Positions 56,573-64,000 of a stretch of DNA of 64,000 nucleotides are shown in pieces. The DNA comes from Flavihumibacter soli (GTDB taxonomy: Bacteria > Bacteroidota > Bacteroidia > Sphingobacteriales > Sphingobacteriaceae). Both the position numbers and the translations under genes were made by a program. The DNA lies in the NCBI RefSeq assembly GCF_010692725.1, contig NZ_JAAFZB010000096.1:930001-994000 (forward strand). Direction: 5' to 3'. Within the stretch, counting starts at the first letter, position 1. Every line of letters starts with the position of its first letter. Below the pieces are notes generated by a model. That model ran no database searches. It was not told the DNA's origin and saw only the letters and a program-made list of their open reading frames with translations.

Positions 56573-56588
56573 ATCGGTAAAAACCGAT
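56573..56588. promoter_or_regulatory. 16-bp palindrome between scpA and dxs
   Basis: ATCGGT and ACCGAT are perfect 6-bp arms with an AAAA spacer. The site lies about 20 bp upstream of the dxs -7 element and about 48 bp from the scpA ATG, suitable for an operator serving either gene. No evidence of its regulator. Confidence 0.25.
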
Positions 56589-56608
56589 AAAAATATAGTC
56601 AAATACCT

Positions 56609-56616
56609 TAATTTTG
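56609..56616 (+). promoter_or_regulatory. Promoter -7 element for dxs
   Basis: TAATTTTG matches the consensus and ends 19 bp before the dxs ATG. No good -33 is visible. Confidence 0.5.
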
Positions 56617-56635
56617 TAATTCATTTTCAAAATAC

Positions 56636-58564
56636 ATGGAAGTTAAGGCCGGAAACCTGCTTGAGCAAATCAATTACCCTTCTGATCTCAAGAAATTTAA
56701 AGAGGACGAACTGGAGAATATCTGCAGTGAATTACGTCAATTCATTATTGATACGGTGTCAGTCAACGGCGGACATTTCGGCTCAAGTCTCGGCGTAGTT
56801 GAACTTACCGTTGCTCTGCATTATGTGCTCAACACCCCATATGACCAGCTCGTTTGGGACGTGGGTCACCAGGCATACGGGCATAAGATCCTGACCGGCC
56901 GTCGGGCAGACTTTCATACGAACAGATTATATGAAGGAATCAGCGGATTTCCTAAGCGCAGTGAAAGCCCCTACGACACCTTTGGCGTAGGTCACTCATC
57001 AACATCCATATCCGCTGCCTTAGGGATGGCAGTAGCTTCCCAGTATAAAGGTGAAACCGATCGTCAGCATGTAGCCGTCATTGGTGATGGCTCAATGACC
57101 GCAGGTCTTGCATTTGAAGGATTAAACCATGCGGGAATTGAAAACTCGAACCTGCTGGTAATTTTGAATGACAACTGCATGTCTATAGACCCGAATGTCG
57201 GCGCGTTGAAAGAATACCTGACTGACATCACCACTTCCAAATCTTACAACCGCTTCAGAGATGACATCTCACATGTCCTTAACAAAATATCTGAACTCGG
57301 CCCCAATGCTCATGAAGTAGTCAAGAAGATAGAAAAAAGTATTAAGGGAAGCTTGCTTAAAAGAAGTAATTTCTTTGAAGCCTTGAAGTTCCGCTATTTT
57401 GGACCTATTGATGGGCATGATGTGAAGCACCTTGCCAAAGTGATTAAGGACCTGCGGGATATTCCCGGACCGAAGCTTCTTCATTGTGTGACCGTAAAGG
57501 GCAAAGGATATGCCCTGGCAGAAAAAGACCAAACGAAATGGCATTCGCCGGGTTTATTCGACAAGATAACGGGCGAAATTAAGAAAAGTGTCATTGAAAA
57601 GCCGCAAGCTCCAAAATACCAGGATGTATTCGGCCATACGATCGTTGAGTTAGCAGAGCAGAATCCAAAAATCATGGGTATTACCCCTGCTATGCCTTCA
57701 GGATGTTCATTGAATATCATGATGAAAGCGATGCCTGACCGGGCATTTGATGTGGGTATTGCCGAACAACATGCAGTTACATTCTCCGCGGGTTTAGCCA
57801 CTCAGGGTATGATACCTTTTTGCAACATCTATTCCAGCTTTATGCAGCGGGCCTATGACCAGGTTATCCATGATGTCGCTATTCAGAAATTAAATATTGT
57901 TTTCTGCCTCGACAGAGCAGGTATTGCCGGAGCTGATGGTCCAACACATCACGGTGCCTATGATCTTGCTTATATGCGATGCATACCTAACATGATCGTA
58001 TCTGCCCCAATGAATGAAGAAGAGCTTCGCAACCTGATGTTCACTGCTCAACAGGAGGATATGGGACCTTTCTCCATTCGCTACCCGCGTGGCAATGGGG
58101 TAATGCCGGAGTGGAAAAGGCCTCTACAGGCAATTCCCGTAGGCAAAGGCCGAAAGATATGCGATGGTGAAGATGTAGCGATCCTTTCGATAGGCCATAT
58201 AGGTAACGAAGCAGTAAAAGCCTGCCTGGAGCTTAACGCTGAGGGGATACATCCGGCTCACTATGATATGAGGTTCGTAAAACCACTTGATGAGCAGCTG
58301 CTGCACGCAGTATTTTCTAAGTTTAGTAAGGTTGTAACGATTGAAGACGGATGCCTGCAGGGTGGCATGGGCAGCGCTATAGCAGAGTTCATGACCGACC
58401 ACCAGTACAGTGCTAAATTGGTGCGGCTGGGTATCCCGGATAAAATTATTGAACATGGCGAGCAGCCGGAACTTTGGGCAGAATGCGGCTATGATGCTGC
58501 ATCGATTATGGAAGTCGTCAAAAAGCTTACCGTAAGTCGTACAACAAAATCAATAGCTTCTTAG
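56636..58564 (+). CDS. dxs: 1-deoxy-D-xylulose-5-phosphate synthase
   Basis: A 642-residue DXS of normal length. The thiamine-diphosphate motif is VIGDGSMTAG...ILNDNCMSI. The transketolase pyrimidine domain has DVGIAEQHAVTFSAGLA and a C-terminal domain follows. It condenses pyruvate and glyceraldehyde-3-phosphate, the first step of the non-mevalonate isoprenoid route and an input to vitamin B6 synthesis through PdxA. Isoprenoids also supply undecaprenyl carriers for the glycan genes that follow on the other strand. Confidence 0.97.
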   Translation: MEVKAGNLLEQINYPSDLKKFKEDELENICSELRQFIIDTVSVNGGHFGSSLGVVELTVALHYVLNTPYDQLVWDVGHQAYGHKILTGRRADFHTNRLYEGISGFPKRSESPYDTFGVGHSSTSISAALGMAVASQYKGETDRQHVAVIGDGSMTAGLAFEGLNHAGIENSNLLVILNDNCMSIDPNVGALKEYLTDITTSKSYNRFRDDISHVLNKISELGPNAHEVVKKIEKSIKGSLLKRSNFFEALKFRYFGPIDGHDVKHLAKVIKDLRDIPGPKLLHCVTVKGKGYALAEKDQTKWHSPGLFDKITGEIKKSVIEKPQAPKYQDVFGHTIVELAEQNPKIMGITPAMPSGCSLNIMMKAMPDRAFDVGIAEQHAVTFSAGLATQGMIPFCNIYSSFMQRAYDQVIHDVAIQKLNIVFCLDRAGIAGADGPTHHGAYDLAYMRCIPNMIVSAPMNEEELRNLMFTAQQEDMGPFSIRYPRGNGVMPEWKRPLQAIPVGKGRKICDGEDVAILSIGHIGNEAVKACLELNAEGIHPAHYDMRFVKPLDEQLLHAVFSKFSKVVTIEDGCLQGGMGSAIAEFMTDHQYSAKLVRLGIPDKIIEHGEQPELWAECGYDAASIMEVVKKLTVSRTTKSIAS

Positions 58565-58582
58565 AACGGCGCTGGCCTTTCC

Positions 58583-59641
58583 TTATTTCATGAGAAGTTT
58601 ATAGGCGGCCATTAAAAACAGACCGATCAAAGCACCGGCAACCATGGCGACAGGGTACTTCAACCTGTTCTTTTTTAATGGCAGTTCAGGTTCATCGACC
58701 ACCTGAACTGTCGGAGTTTCCTGAGCGAGCATCGTTTTACTTACCTCGAGATTTTGGACAGTTTCTGAGAATATCGTGCTTAATACCATTTTATCCCGTT
58801 CCTGCACTTCCACATTCGCATTCGCGGAAACATATGCGGGATTTAAATCCAGTAATTGCTGGTTAGCTGCCGATGCGGAATAGGTTTTTTTATTCAGAAT
58901 CCTACCGATACTGTCAGCCCGGGTCTGAAGTCTCCGAACATTATTTCTTAAACGGCTGGTTTTTGTTGTAATGTAAAAATCTGTCGCCTGTTTGATCATT
59001 CTTTCACAGAACAACTGTGCCAGACGCTCATCTCGCATCACTGTGTTAACTTCAAAAAACCCCAGTTTCTTATCTACTTTTGCAATGGCAAACTCATCTT
59101 CAACAACACGCTTGTTTATTTCCTGCAGCAAGCTATCCTGAAGGCGGCTAAATTTCTGCCCGCCGACCGGAAAGTAAATTCTTTTATTATCCGGACTATA
59201 CTTCAGCCATTTCTTATCCAGCTTGTATACTTCTGAATACTTGTCTGCAAGGGACAGACGTCCGTTAGTATCATATGGAGTGAGTAAGGTAGCCTTGATA
59301 AGCCTTTTGCTTCTCAGGAGTTCCTGAACATTATCCCCGGCGAGTACGCCGCTTCCTCCGCCGATACCGTCCAGATTAAATCCAAATTGTCCTGCTAATG
59401 CGGCAAGGCCGCCACCACCTGCCGACTTGGAGTCATCTACAACAAAAGTCAGGCGCGCAGTATAGGTAACCGGCCACTTCCAGGCGAGTGCAGCGCCCAG
59501 CAGGACACCTGCAAGAACTGCTATTCCCAGTTGCTTTTTAAAGCTGTATACGTACTTCAGATCCCTCAGCCAACCTTTGACAATCTGCTTAAATGAAAAT
59601 TCCGGCTCGTAAGGATATGATGAATTAGTTTCCCGGTTCAT
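58583..59641 (-). CDS. Wzz-type polysaccharide chain-length / export co-polymerase
   Basis: A 352-residue membrane protein. TM helices at about 38-58 and 325-348 flank a periplasmic helical domain. The GGGGLAALAGQFGFNL segment is typical of Wzz/Wzc N-terminal domains in Bacteroidota. No tyrosine kinase domain is attached and no separate kinase is adjacent. It probably controls chain length and couples the polymerase to the outer-membrane exporter. The SLBB export gene ends 1 bp upstream of its start, so the two are coupled. Confidence 0.88.
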   Translation of the reverse strand: MNRETNSSYPYEPEFSFKQIVKGWLRDLKYVYSFKKQLGIAVLAGVLLGAALAWKWPVTYTARLTFVVDDSKSAGGGGLAALAGQFGFNLDGIGGGSGVLAGDNVQELLRSKRLIKATLLTPYDTNGRLSLADKYSEVYKLDKKWLKYSPDNKRIYFPVGGQKFSRLQDSLLQEINKRVVEDEFAIAKVDKKLGFFEVNTVMRDERLAQLFCERMIKQATDFYITTKTSRLRNNVRRLQTRADSIGRILNKKTYSASAANQQLLDLNPAYVSANANVEVQERDKMVLSTIFSETVQNLEVSKTMLAQETPTVQVVDEPELPLKKNRLKYPVAMVAGALIGLFLMAAYKLLMK

Positions 59642-59642
59642 A

Positions 59643-61979
59643 TTACAGGTTTAAAATGGCGATCAGACCGACTAAAGCTGTTATAGCAGAGGTAATAGCC
59701 GTTATTTCCGCAAACCCTAATTTCAGCCTGAAGTCTTTGCTCTTTTCCGGAACAATAATACGGCTGCCCGGCTTTACAGAAGGATAATTGCGGAAGAAAA
59801 GAAAATTGCGGACCGGCTTGTTCAGGCCGTTCGGATACTGAACATAGGCCCCCTTCAGCCTGGCATTCTCTTGTGCCCCGCCCGCTGCATTGATATAGTA
59901 CTTAAATCGCCTTTTCTCGTAATTCACATACTGAGGATTATTGACCGCGCCCGTTACCTGAACGAATTGTATTTCCTTAGGAATATAGATGCTGTCACCC
60001 GGCAGCAGTATCATGCTTTTACGCTTAAGGGGGTCAGTCGGTACGTTTGTGAGGTCAAGATTTACCCGCGTATTGTTACGGAATACCTGTGCGTCAGCCA
60101 GCGATGCATAGGGGCTTAGCCCACCAGCCCGTTGAATAAACTCAAGAACAGTTTCATCGCGCTTTTGAACCGCATATTCACCCGGAAAAAGCACCTCGCC
60201 CATTACATTTATATTTCCAATTGGCCGATAATTCACAAGTCGGGGAACATATATATAGTCGAGCGCCTGCAGTTCCACTTCTGCGCTAGCCGGAGTTTTA
60301 TTATCAAGATTAACCGTAAAGGTTTCCACAAGCTGGTTAGCGACGCTGTCTGTGTCGTTGCGGATTATACGGGAGATTTCCACCCTGTGGTCCGCTGCCT
60401 GTTCCTGGAATCCGCCAGCCATGGCAATAACATCGGCTAGTTTCATTCCTTCTCTAAAAGTAAAGGTGCCCGGTTTACGAACGTTCCCGTTAACAGTTAC
60501 CTGACGCTGATCTATAAACGACGCGCGATCCAGTATCATGACCGAATCCTCACGCAACAGCGGAATATCATTACGGCCTTCTATTATATCCAGAGGTTTG
60601 AATGAAATGAGTTCCTTATCCAGGTTTGGCAGGGTGCGTTTTATGTAGCCTCTCTGCGTGTAAGCGTCGTCCTTTATGCCGCGCGCCTCTTTTAATAAAG
60701 CCGAAAGGCTGAAGCCAGCACTTAATTCATATACTCCCGGACGATTAACAGCCCCTTCCAATATCACGCGATTTGAAAAACGATTTTGTATCGAACCGAT
60801 GCTTACCTTATCGCCGTTACCGGGCACAAAATCCCCAAACATACTTGCAGGTACGTCCTTCACCTGGCGCTCTATTTCGTTCACCTGCTCAACTTTGGCT
60901 ATTCCCCTGTAGGCTACATCGGTATAACCGCCTGCATATTCTACCAGGTTGGTCAAAGTTTCCTCTGCCTTCAGCTCATAGATTGCAGCACGTTTAACTT
61001 CGCCGTCAATACTGACTCGCTTTCTGTAAACCGGAATCCGGATCACATCCTGATCCTCCAGGCGTATATTTCCTGAAAGGAGCCCTTTCTGCAGGAAACT
61101 GTAAAAATCAACCGTCCTATAGACCTTATTATTCCTGATCAGTTCTATATTCCTTAATGAGCCGTTGGCACTAGGACCACCAGACAGATATAACGCATTG
61201 AATAAAGTGGAGAGGGAGGATAATGTATAAGAACCGGGTGTTTTTACTTCGCCTACAAGCGTGATCCGGATACTTCGCGTATTACCCAGGTTGACTGCCA
61301 GCTGGCTGCGACCACTTCGCAAAGCCGGATAAACAACCGCCATTTTATTCCTGATGACACTGGTTGCCTGCTCGATAGTAAAACCGTTCAGATTGACAAT
61401 CCCCGCGTAAGGTATCTGCAAATTACCTTCCGGACTTATTTTGCTACGCACAGAACTTTCGTTTAGACCTGTCACAAGGATGATAAGCTCATCACCGGGC
61501 CCGAGTACATATCCTTTCGGAGTTGCAACTGAGAAATCCGGTTCAAATTTGATATTACTTTGATTGAAAAATTCTGTTCCGTAAAGGCTTAACACTACCG
61601 GTTTTACAGTCGGAGTTGTAGGTGGCACTGCTGCCGGCTTAGTTACCGGATTCAGGGTATCCCGCTCAAAACTGATATCCTCCTTTTGTGCTGTACCTGC
61701 GGCAGTCTTCTTCTTATTAAGGCCCAGCATAGTAACTCGCTTTTTAAAAAGATCAACTTCAATGGGATCCATTCCCCGTTTCTGCATAAGCTGATAAGCT
61801 TCCTCTTCGGGCACACCTGACTCTTTAAGTTTATTCCAAACCTGTATGATCTGCTCATCAGAGAGCTGCCCTACCTTAACTTTCTGAATATTGTTCATAG
61901 AAATTTCCTGAGCACGCAAGGCCTGGAAAGGCAATATGAAAGTGAGTATAAGTATGAGAAAAGCAGATCTTATGAGCAT
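59643..61979 (-). CDS. SLBB-domain polysaccharide export protein (Wza-like)
   Basis: A 778-residue export protein. A signal peptide (about 1-23, ending LRAQ) is followed by a helical region (about 30-90), a poly_export domain with LGPGDELIILVTG (about 155-235), about six SLBB beta-grasp repeats to residue 720, and a C-terminal hydrophobic helix (about 753-775). It would form the periplasmic/outer-membrane conduit for exopolysaccharide. It is larger than E. coli Wza because of the extra SLBB repeats. A TATATTTG -7 element lies 57 bp upstream. Confidence 0.9.
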   Translation of the reverse strand: MLIRSAFLILILTFILPFQALRAQEISMNNIQKVKVGQLSDEQIIQVWNKLKESGVPEEEAYQLMQKRGMDPIEVDLFKKRVTMLGLNKKKTAAGTAQKEDISFERDTLNPVTKPAAVPPTTPTVKPVVLSLYGTEFFNQSNIKFEPDFSVATPKGYVLGPGDELIILVTGLNESSVRSKISPEGNLQIPYAGIVNLNGFTIEQATSVIRNKMAVVYPALRSGRSQLAVNLGNTRSIRITLVGEVKTPGSYTLSSLSTLFNALYLSGGPSANGSLRNIELIRNNKVYRTVDFYSFLQKGLLSGNIRLEDQDVIRIPVYRKRVSIDGEVKRAAIYELKAEETLTNLVEYAGGYTDVAYRGIAKVEQVNEIERQVKDVPASMFGDFVPGNGDKVSIGSIQNRFSNRVILEGAVNRPGVYELSAGFSLSALLKEARGIKDDAYTQRGYIKRTLPNLDKELISFKPLDIIEGRNDIPLLREDSVMILDRASFIDQRQVTVNGNVRKPGTFTFREGMKLADVIAMAGGFQEQAADHRVEISRIIRNDTDSVANQLVETFTVNLDNKTPASAEVELQALDYIYVPRLVNYRPIGNINVMGEVLFPGEYAVQKRDETVLEFIQRAGGLSPYASLADAQVFRNNTRVNLDLTNVPTDPLKRKSMILLPGDSIYIPKEIQFVQVTGAVNNPQYVNYEKRRFKYYINAAGGAQENARLKGAYVQYPNGLNKPVRNFLFFRNYPSVKPGSRIIVPEKSKDFRLKLGFAEITAITSAITALVGLIAILNL

Positions 61980-62036
61980 GAAAGGATAATTACTATAAGC
62001 GTGAAGAAATAAAGTAATGAAAAACTATATAAAGTG

Positions 62037-62044
62037 CAAATATA
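62037..62044 (-). promoter_or_regulatory. Promoter -7 element for the SLBB-Wzz pair
   Basis: The minus strand reads TATATTTG, an exact match, in the 120-bp gap after the Wzi-like gene. It would give a leader of about 50 nt for the SLBB gene. Confidence 0.5.
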
Positions 62045-62076
62045 GGATAAGTATTAAAAGTCTTTCAGTGACTCGC

Positions 62077-62101
62077 AAAAAGCAAAACGGTCAGCTTTTT
62101 T
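62077..62101 (-). terminator. AT-rich hairpin after the Wzi-like gene
   Basis: AAAAAGC (62077-62083) pairs with GCTTTTT (62094-62100) around a 10-nt loop and overlaps the stop codon. The stem is weak (two GC pairs), but its transcript ends in U5. Confidence 0.4.
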
Positions 62102-63743
62102 AGAGCCCGTAAGAAACACCGAACCTGAACTCCTGTGGTGCGACATTTGTTTGAATATCCGGTCTGATAACGCCAGCTTGCTTAAAGTAAGCCGCCTGAA
62201 GATAAAGCTTGTGCTTCAGCTCATAATTCACTTCCAGCGACAGCATTTTCTGATAATCAAATCCCCCTTCTAAAAACTTCGGTTGAGGCTGAGCGAAGTA
62301 CTGATCGTGCACCGTTCCATCTTGCCCCTTACGTATGTAGTCGAGTTGCAGCCGGGTTGTTAGTCTTGCAACCGGGTTGTACTTTAAAAAAGCTGTTGTA
62401 CGGTCAGCATTTTGCCCTATCCAATCACCCAGAAGATAGTCGTGACTAGTATAATTCTGTATCGGGGCCAGATTCTGGTAAACAAAGGGATTGATCCGGC
62501 TATATTCAATCCCGGCCGTCAGATATGGCATGAACAAATCGGTGATGCTGCCTCCTATTTGAAAGCCTACCTGATTACGGCTCTCTTCATTGTCGAATAT
62601 TGATGATGTCCGAATCTCATCAATGAAGAGTGAGGCATACAAATGAGTATTCCTGATATGATCCCGCGAACTTGCCTGGAAAAAGAACTGACCATTAGCG
62701 CCCGTGTTAATCTTATAACGGCTACTGTAGTGATCATAAGCTTTAAAGAACATCACCGGGATAAAGTACCCAATATCCGCCCTATCACTGTAGACAATAG
62801 ATTCTCCGATACTAAGACTCAGGCCCCTGACAGGAAGAAAGGTAAAACTATGAGAAGCTAAAAATTTTGGAATATAAGTTTCCCGGATACCCCCATAAAC
62901 ATCGTTCCCGGTTGAATATGTGTGCGCCGAGTCGATCATGTTTGAATGAAGCCAGGCATGCGAATAGTGGAATTTAAGCCATTTCAGCGGCTGGTAATCT
63001 AGTCTTATATAAGGATAGGCAGGAGCCTTCTCCGACAGTATAATACGGCCTCCCTCACCATAGCCCCATATTTGCTGATCTTTTCCTAATGAAACTGAGC
63101 CATTATTCCAGCCATAGGCAATACTCCCCCTCAGATCGGTATAATTCAGACTGTTACTCTTTTGACTGATCGTCTTGACAATTCCTGGATTGGCTGTGAA
63201 CTGACGTGTGCTATCAATACCATCCCCACTTTCGGTAATATCCCGGAAGGTGGCCTGGAAGCTGAAGTGCGTACCCGCATGACCCCAAAAGTTGAGTCCA
63301 TTAGCCCAGGTAAAAACGTTTTTGCCCTGGCCTGCTGCGAATGAACTTTGTAGAACAGGGTCTCCGCGTAAAATGAATCCGTCTTTTTTAACTGATAAAA
63401 GGCGCCAGCGACCGGCCTCATCCTTTTTGAAAAAGCCGCTGCTGTCCGGAAGAGAATTGTCAAACTCTGCATATTCCTGCAGAAAAAAGTTCAGCTCCTT
63501 CTTCTCTGTCGAACTTAAATAAGTCGTGCTGTCCCTTATTTCCGAAAGCTTCACATAAATGTGCTTCCTGCTGAAGGGCTGTATAAGATCATCCAGTTCA
63601 ATGAGACCTTTTTGTGCCTGACGCTGAAGAAAAGGATAGACGGGGGTATTAGGGTTCTCCCAGACGACCTGGGAATTAGCTGGCTGGAGGTTAAGGCCTG
63701 TGATCAGTAAAATAAGTAGGAATTTAGTAAGCGTTCTGGTCAC
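62100..63743 (-). CDS. Wzi-like capsule assembly outer-membrane protein
   Basis: About 547 residues, assuming the GTG start at 63743. That start gives the signal peptide VTRTLTKFLLILLITGLNLQ and overlaps the sugar transferase by 20 bp; a longer frame to 63824 would overlap it by 101 bp and is less likely. A short N-terminal region (TPVYPFLQRQAQKGLIELDD) precedes a long beta barrel. Wzi-type proteins attach or help assemble capsule at the surface. It is translationally coupled to the sugar transferase, consistent with one exopolysaccharide operon. Confidence 0.78.
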   Translation of the reverse strand: MTRTLTKFLLILLITGLNLQPANSQVVWENPNTPVYPFLQRQAQKGLIELDDLIQPFSRKHIYVKLSEIRDSTTYLSSTEKKELNFFLQEYAEFDNSLPDSSGFFKKDEAGRWRLLSVKKDGFILRGDPVLQSSFAAGQGKNVFTWANGLNFWGHAGTHFSFQATFRDITESGDGIDSTRQFTANPGIVKTISQKSNSLNYTDLRGSIAYGWNNGSVSLGKDQQIWGYGEGGRIILSEKAPAYPYIRLDYQPLKWLKFHYSHAWLHSNMIDSAHTYSTGNDVYGGIRETYIPKFLASHSFTFLPVRGLSLSIGESIVYSDRADIGYFIPVMFFKAYDHYSSRYKINTGANGQFFFQASSRDHIRNTHLYASLFIDEIRTSSIFDNEESRNQVGFQIGGSITDLFMPYLTAGIEYSRINPFVYQNLAPIQNYTSHDYLLGDWIGQNADRTTAFLKYNPVARLTTRLQLDYIRKGQDGTVHDQYFAQPQPKFLEGGFDYQKMLSLEVNYELKHKLYLQAAYFKQAGVIRPDIQTNVAPQEFRFGVSYGL

Positions 63744-64000
63744 CGCGGAAAATGTTAATGATTGTTTGAAGAATGATCTGGCAGTCGAGCCAAAAGGTCC
63801 ATTTATGAATATAAAAAAGATCAAAGTTTACGCGTTTCTGCATGTCTTCAGGAGTCTGCGTCTCTCCGCGGCAGCCATTTACCTGTGCCAGACCGCTGAT
63901 GCCGGGCTTAACAAGATGACGCAGCATATATCGGTCAACTGTTTCGATTGAGGCGAGGTTCAAAGGAGTAGGGTGAGGCCTTGGCCCTACAACCGACATA
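63724..64000 (-). CDS. Bacterial sugar transferase, C-terminal part (runs off window)
   Basis: The final 91 or so residues of an initiating sugar-1-phosphate transferase. SVVGPRPHPTP is the conserved motif near the active site, followed by RHLVKPGISGLAQVNG and the C-terminal ending IHKWTFWLDCQIILQTI. The family (WcaJ/PssY type) moves a sugar-1-phosphate onto undecaprenyl phosphate as the first step of exopolysaccharide assembly. The N-terminal membrane part lies beyond the window. Confidence 0.88.
   Translation of the reverse strand, partial: MSVVGPRPHPTPLNLASIETVDRYMLRHLVKPGISGLAQVNGCRGETQTPEDMQKRVNFDLFYIHKWTFWLDCQIILQTIINIFRGDQNAY

Noticed and set aside
63744-63824. Longer start of the Wzi-like gene
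   Set aside because: It would overlap the sugar transferase by 101 bp; the GTG at 63743 gives a normal signal peptide.
1-64000. CRISPR arrays, defence islands, toxin-antitoxin pairs, prophage or intact insertion sequences
   Set aside because: No regularly spaced repeats, cas, restriction, transposase or phage structural genes were seen; gene content is conserved core plus surface-glycan genes.
1-64000. tRNA, rRNA or riboswitch genes
   Set aside because: No cloverleaf-like stretch or known riboswitch core was recognised by eye in the intergenic regions; a covariance-model scan could still find a weak one.

Overview
The window looks like the chromosome of a member of the Bacteroidota, most likely a Sphingobacteriales relative such as Pedobacter or Mucilaginibacter. 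Three things point there: the giant type IX secretion translocon protein SprA lying between ruvA and gcvH, a RemB-like outer-membrane protein, and many upstream regions carrying the Bacteroidota -7 element TAnnTTTG, sometimes with a -33 TTTG. Coding density is high. I see no tRNA, rRNA, CRISPR array, intact insertion sequence or prophage. Most genes are conserved housekeeping genes.

Layout. 1-264 is the 5' end of a GT4 glycosyltransferase that runs off the window. 366-5747 (minus) carries rnhB, an RsbU-like PP2C phosphatase, a lone Opp/Dpp-type ABC permease, and a GT2 glycosyltransferase overlapping an LPG-synthase-type membrane protein. 5748-6186 is a 439-bp gene-free stretch with a 29-bp palindrome and an 11-bp-period direct repeat. 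6187-9609 holds ruvC (+), then HIT, greA, a D-2-hydroxyacid dehydrogenase and rsmA (-). 9752-23451 (+) is pdxA, the lipid block yceD-rpmF-plsX-fabH-accB-accC, then tatC, rpiB, an M28 peptidase, a LutB-like protein, a DUF1080 protein and a fused alpha/beta 2-oxoacid dehydrogenase E1.

23454-48315 is almost entirely minus strand: SprT-like, feoB-feoA, a tiny lipoprotein, a VanZ-like protein, gcvH, sprA, ruvA, malic enzyme, an MltD-like transglycosylase, two tatA paralogues, an EnvC-like protein, a DUF4292 lipoprotein, a TPR protein, dut, a Wzx-type flippase, acylphosphatase, an FMN-dependent nitronate monooxygenase/FabK-like enzyme and an amidohydrolase. 48469-64000 holds rlmN (+), a RemB/Wzi-like barrel, a large PAS hybrid histidine kinase, glyA, scpA, dxs (+), and an exopolysaccharide export block: Wzz, SLBB/Wza-like, Wzi-like and the C-terminal part of a sugar transferase. 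The GT4 fragment at the other edge may also belong to surface-glycan synthesis.

The genes fall into several groups that work together. YceD/L32/PlsX/FabH/AccBC link ribosome assembly to fatty-acid and phospholipid initiation. TatC with the two TatA proteins forms a Tat translocase split over two loci. SprA, the Wzi/RemB barrels, Wzx, Wzz, SLBB and the sugar transferase build and export the cell surface. GcvH and GlyA belong to one-carbon/glycine metabolism. I did not find a convincing new multi-gene system. The best second-look items are intergenic: the 5967-6062 repeat region, the feo promoter palindrome, the nested palindromes between accB and accC, and several -7 elements almost touching start codons. 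Among genes, they are an unlisted 45-residue lipoprotein and an EnvC-type LytM domain lacking most zinc ligands.
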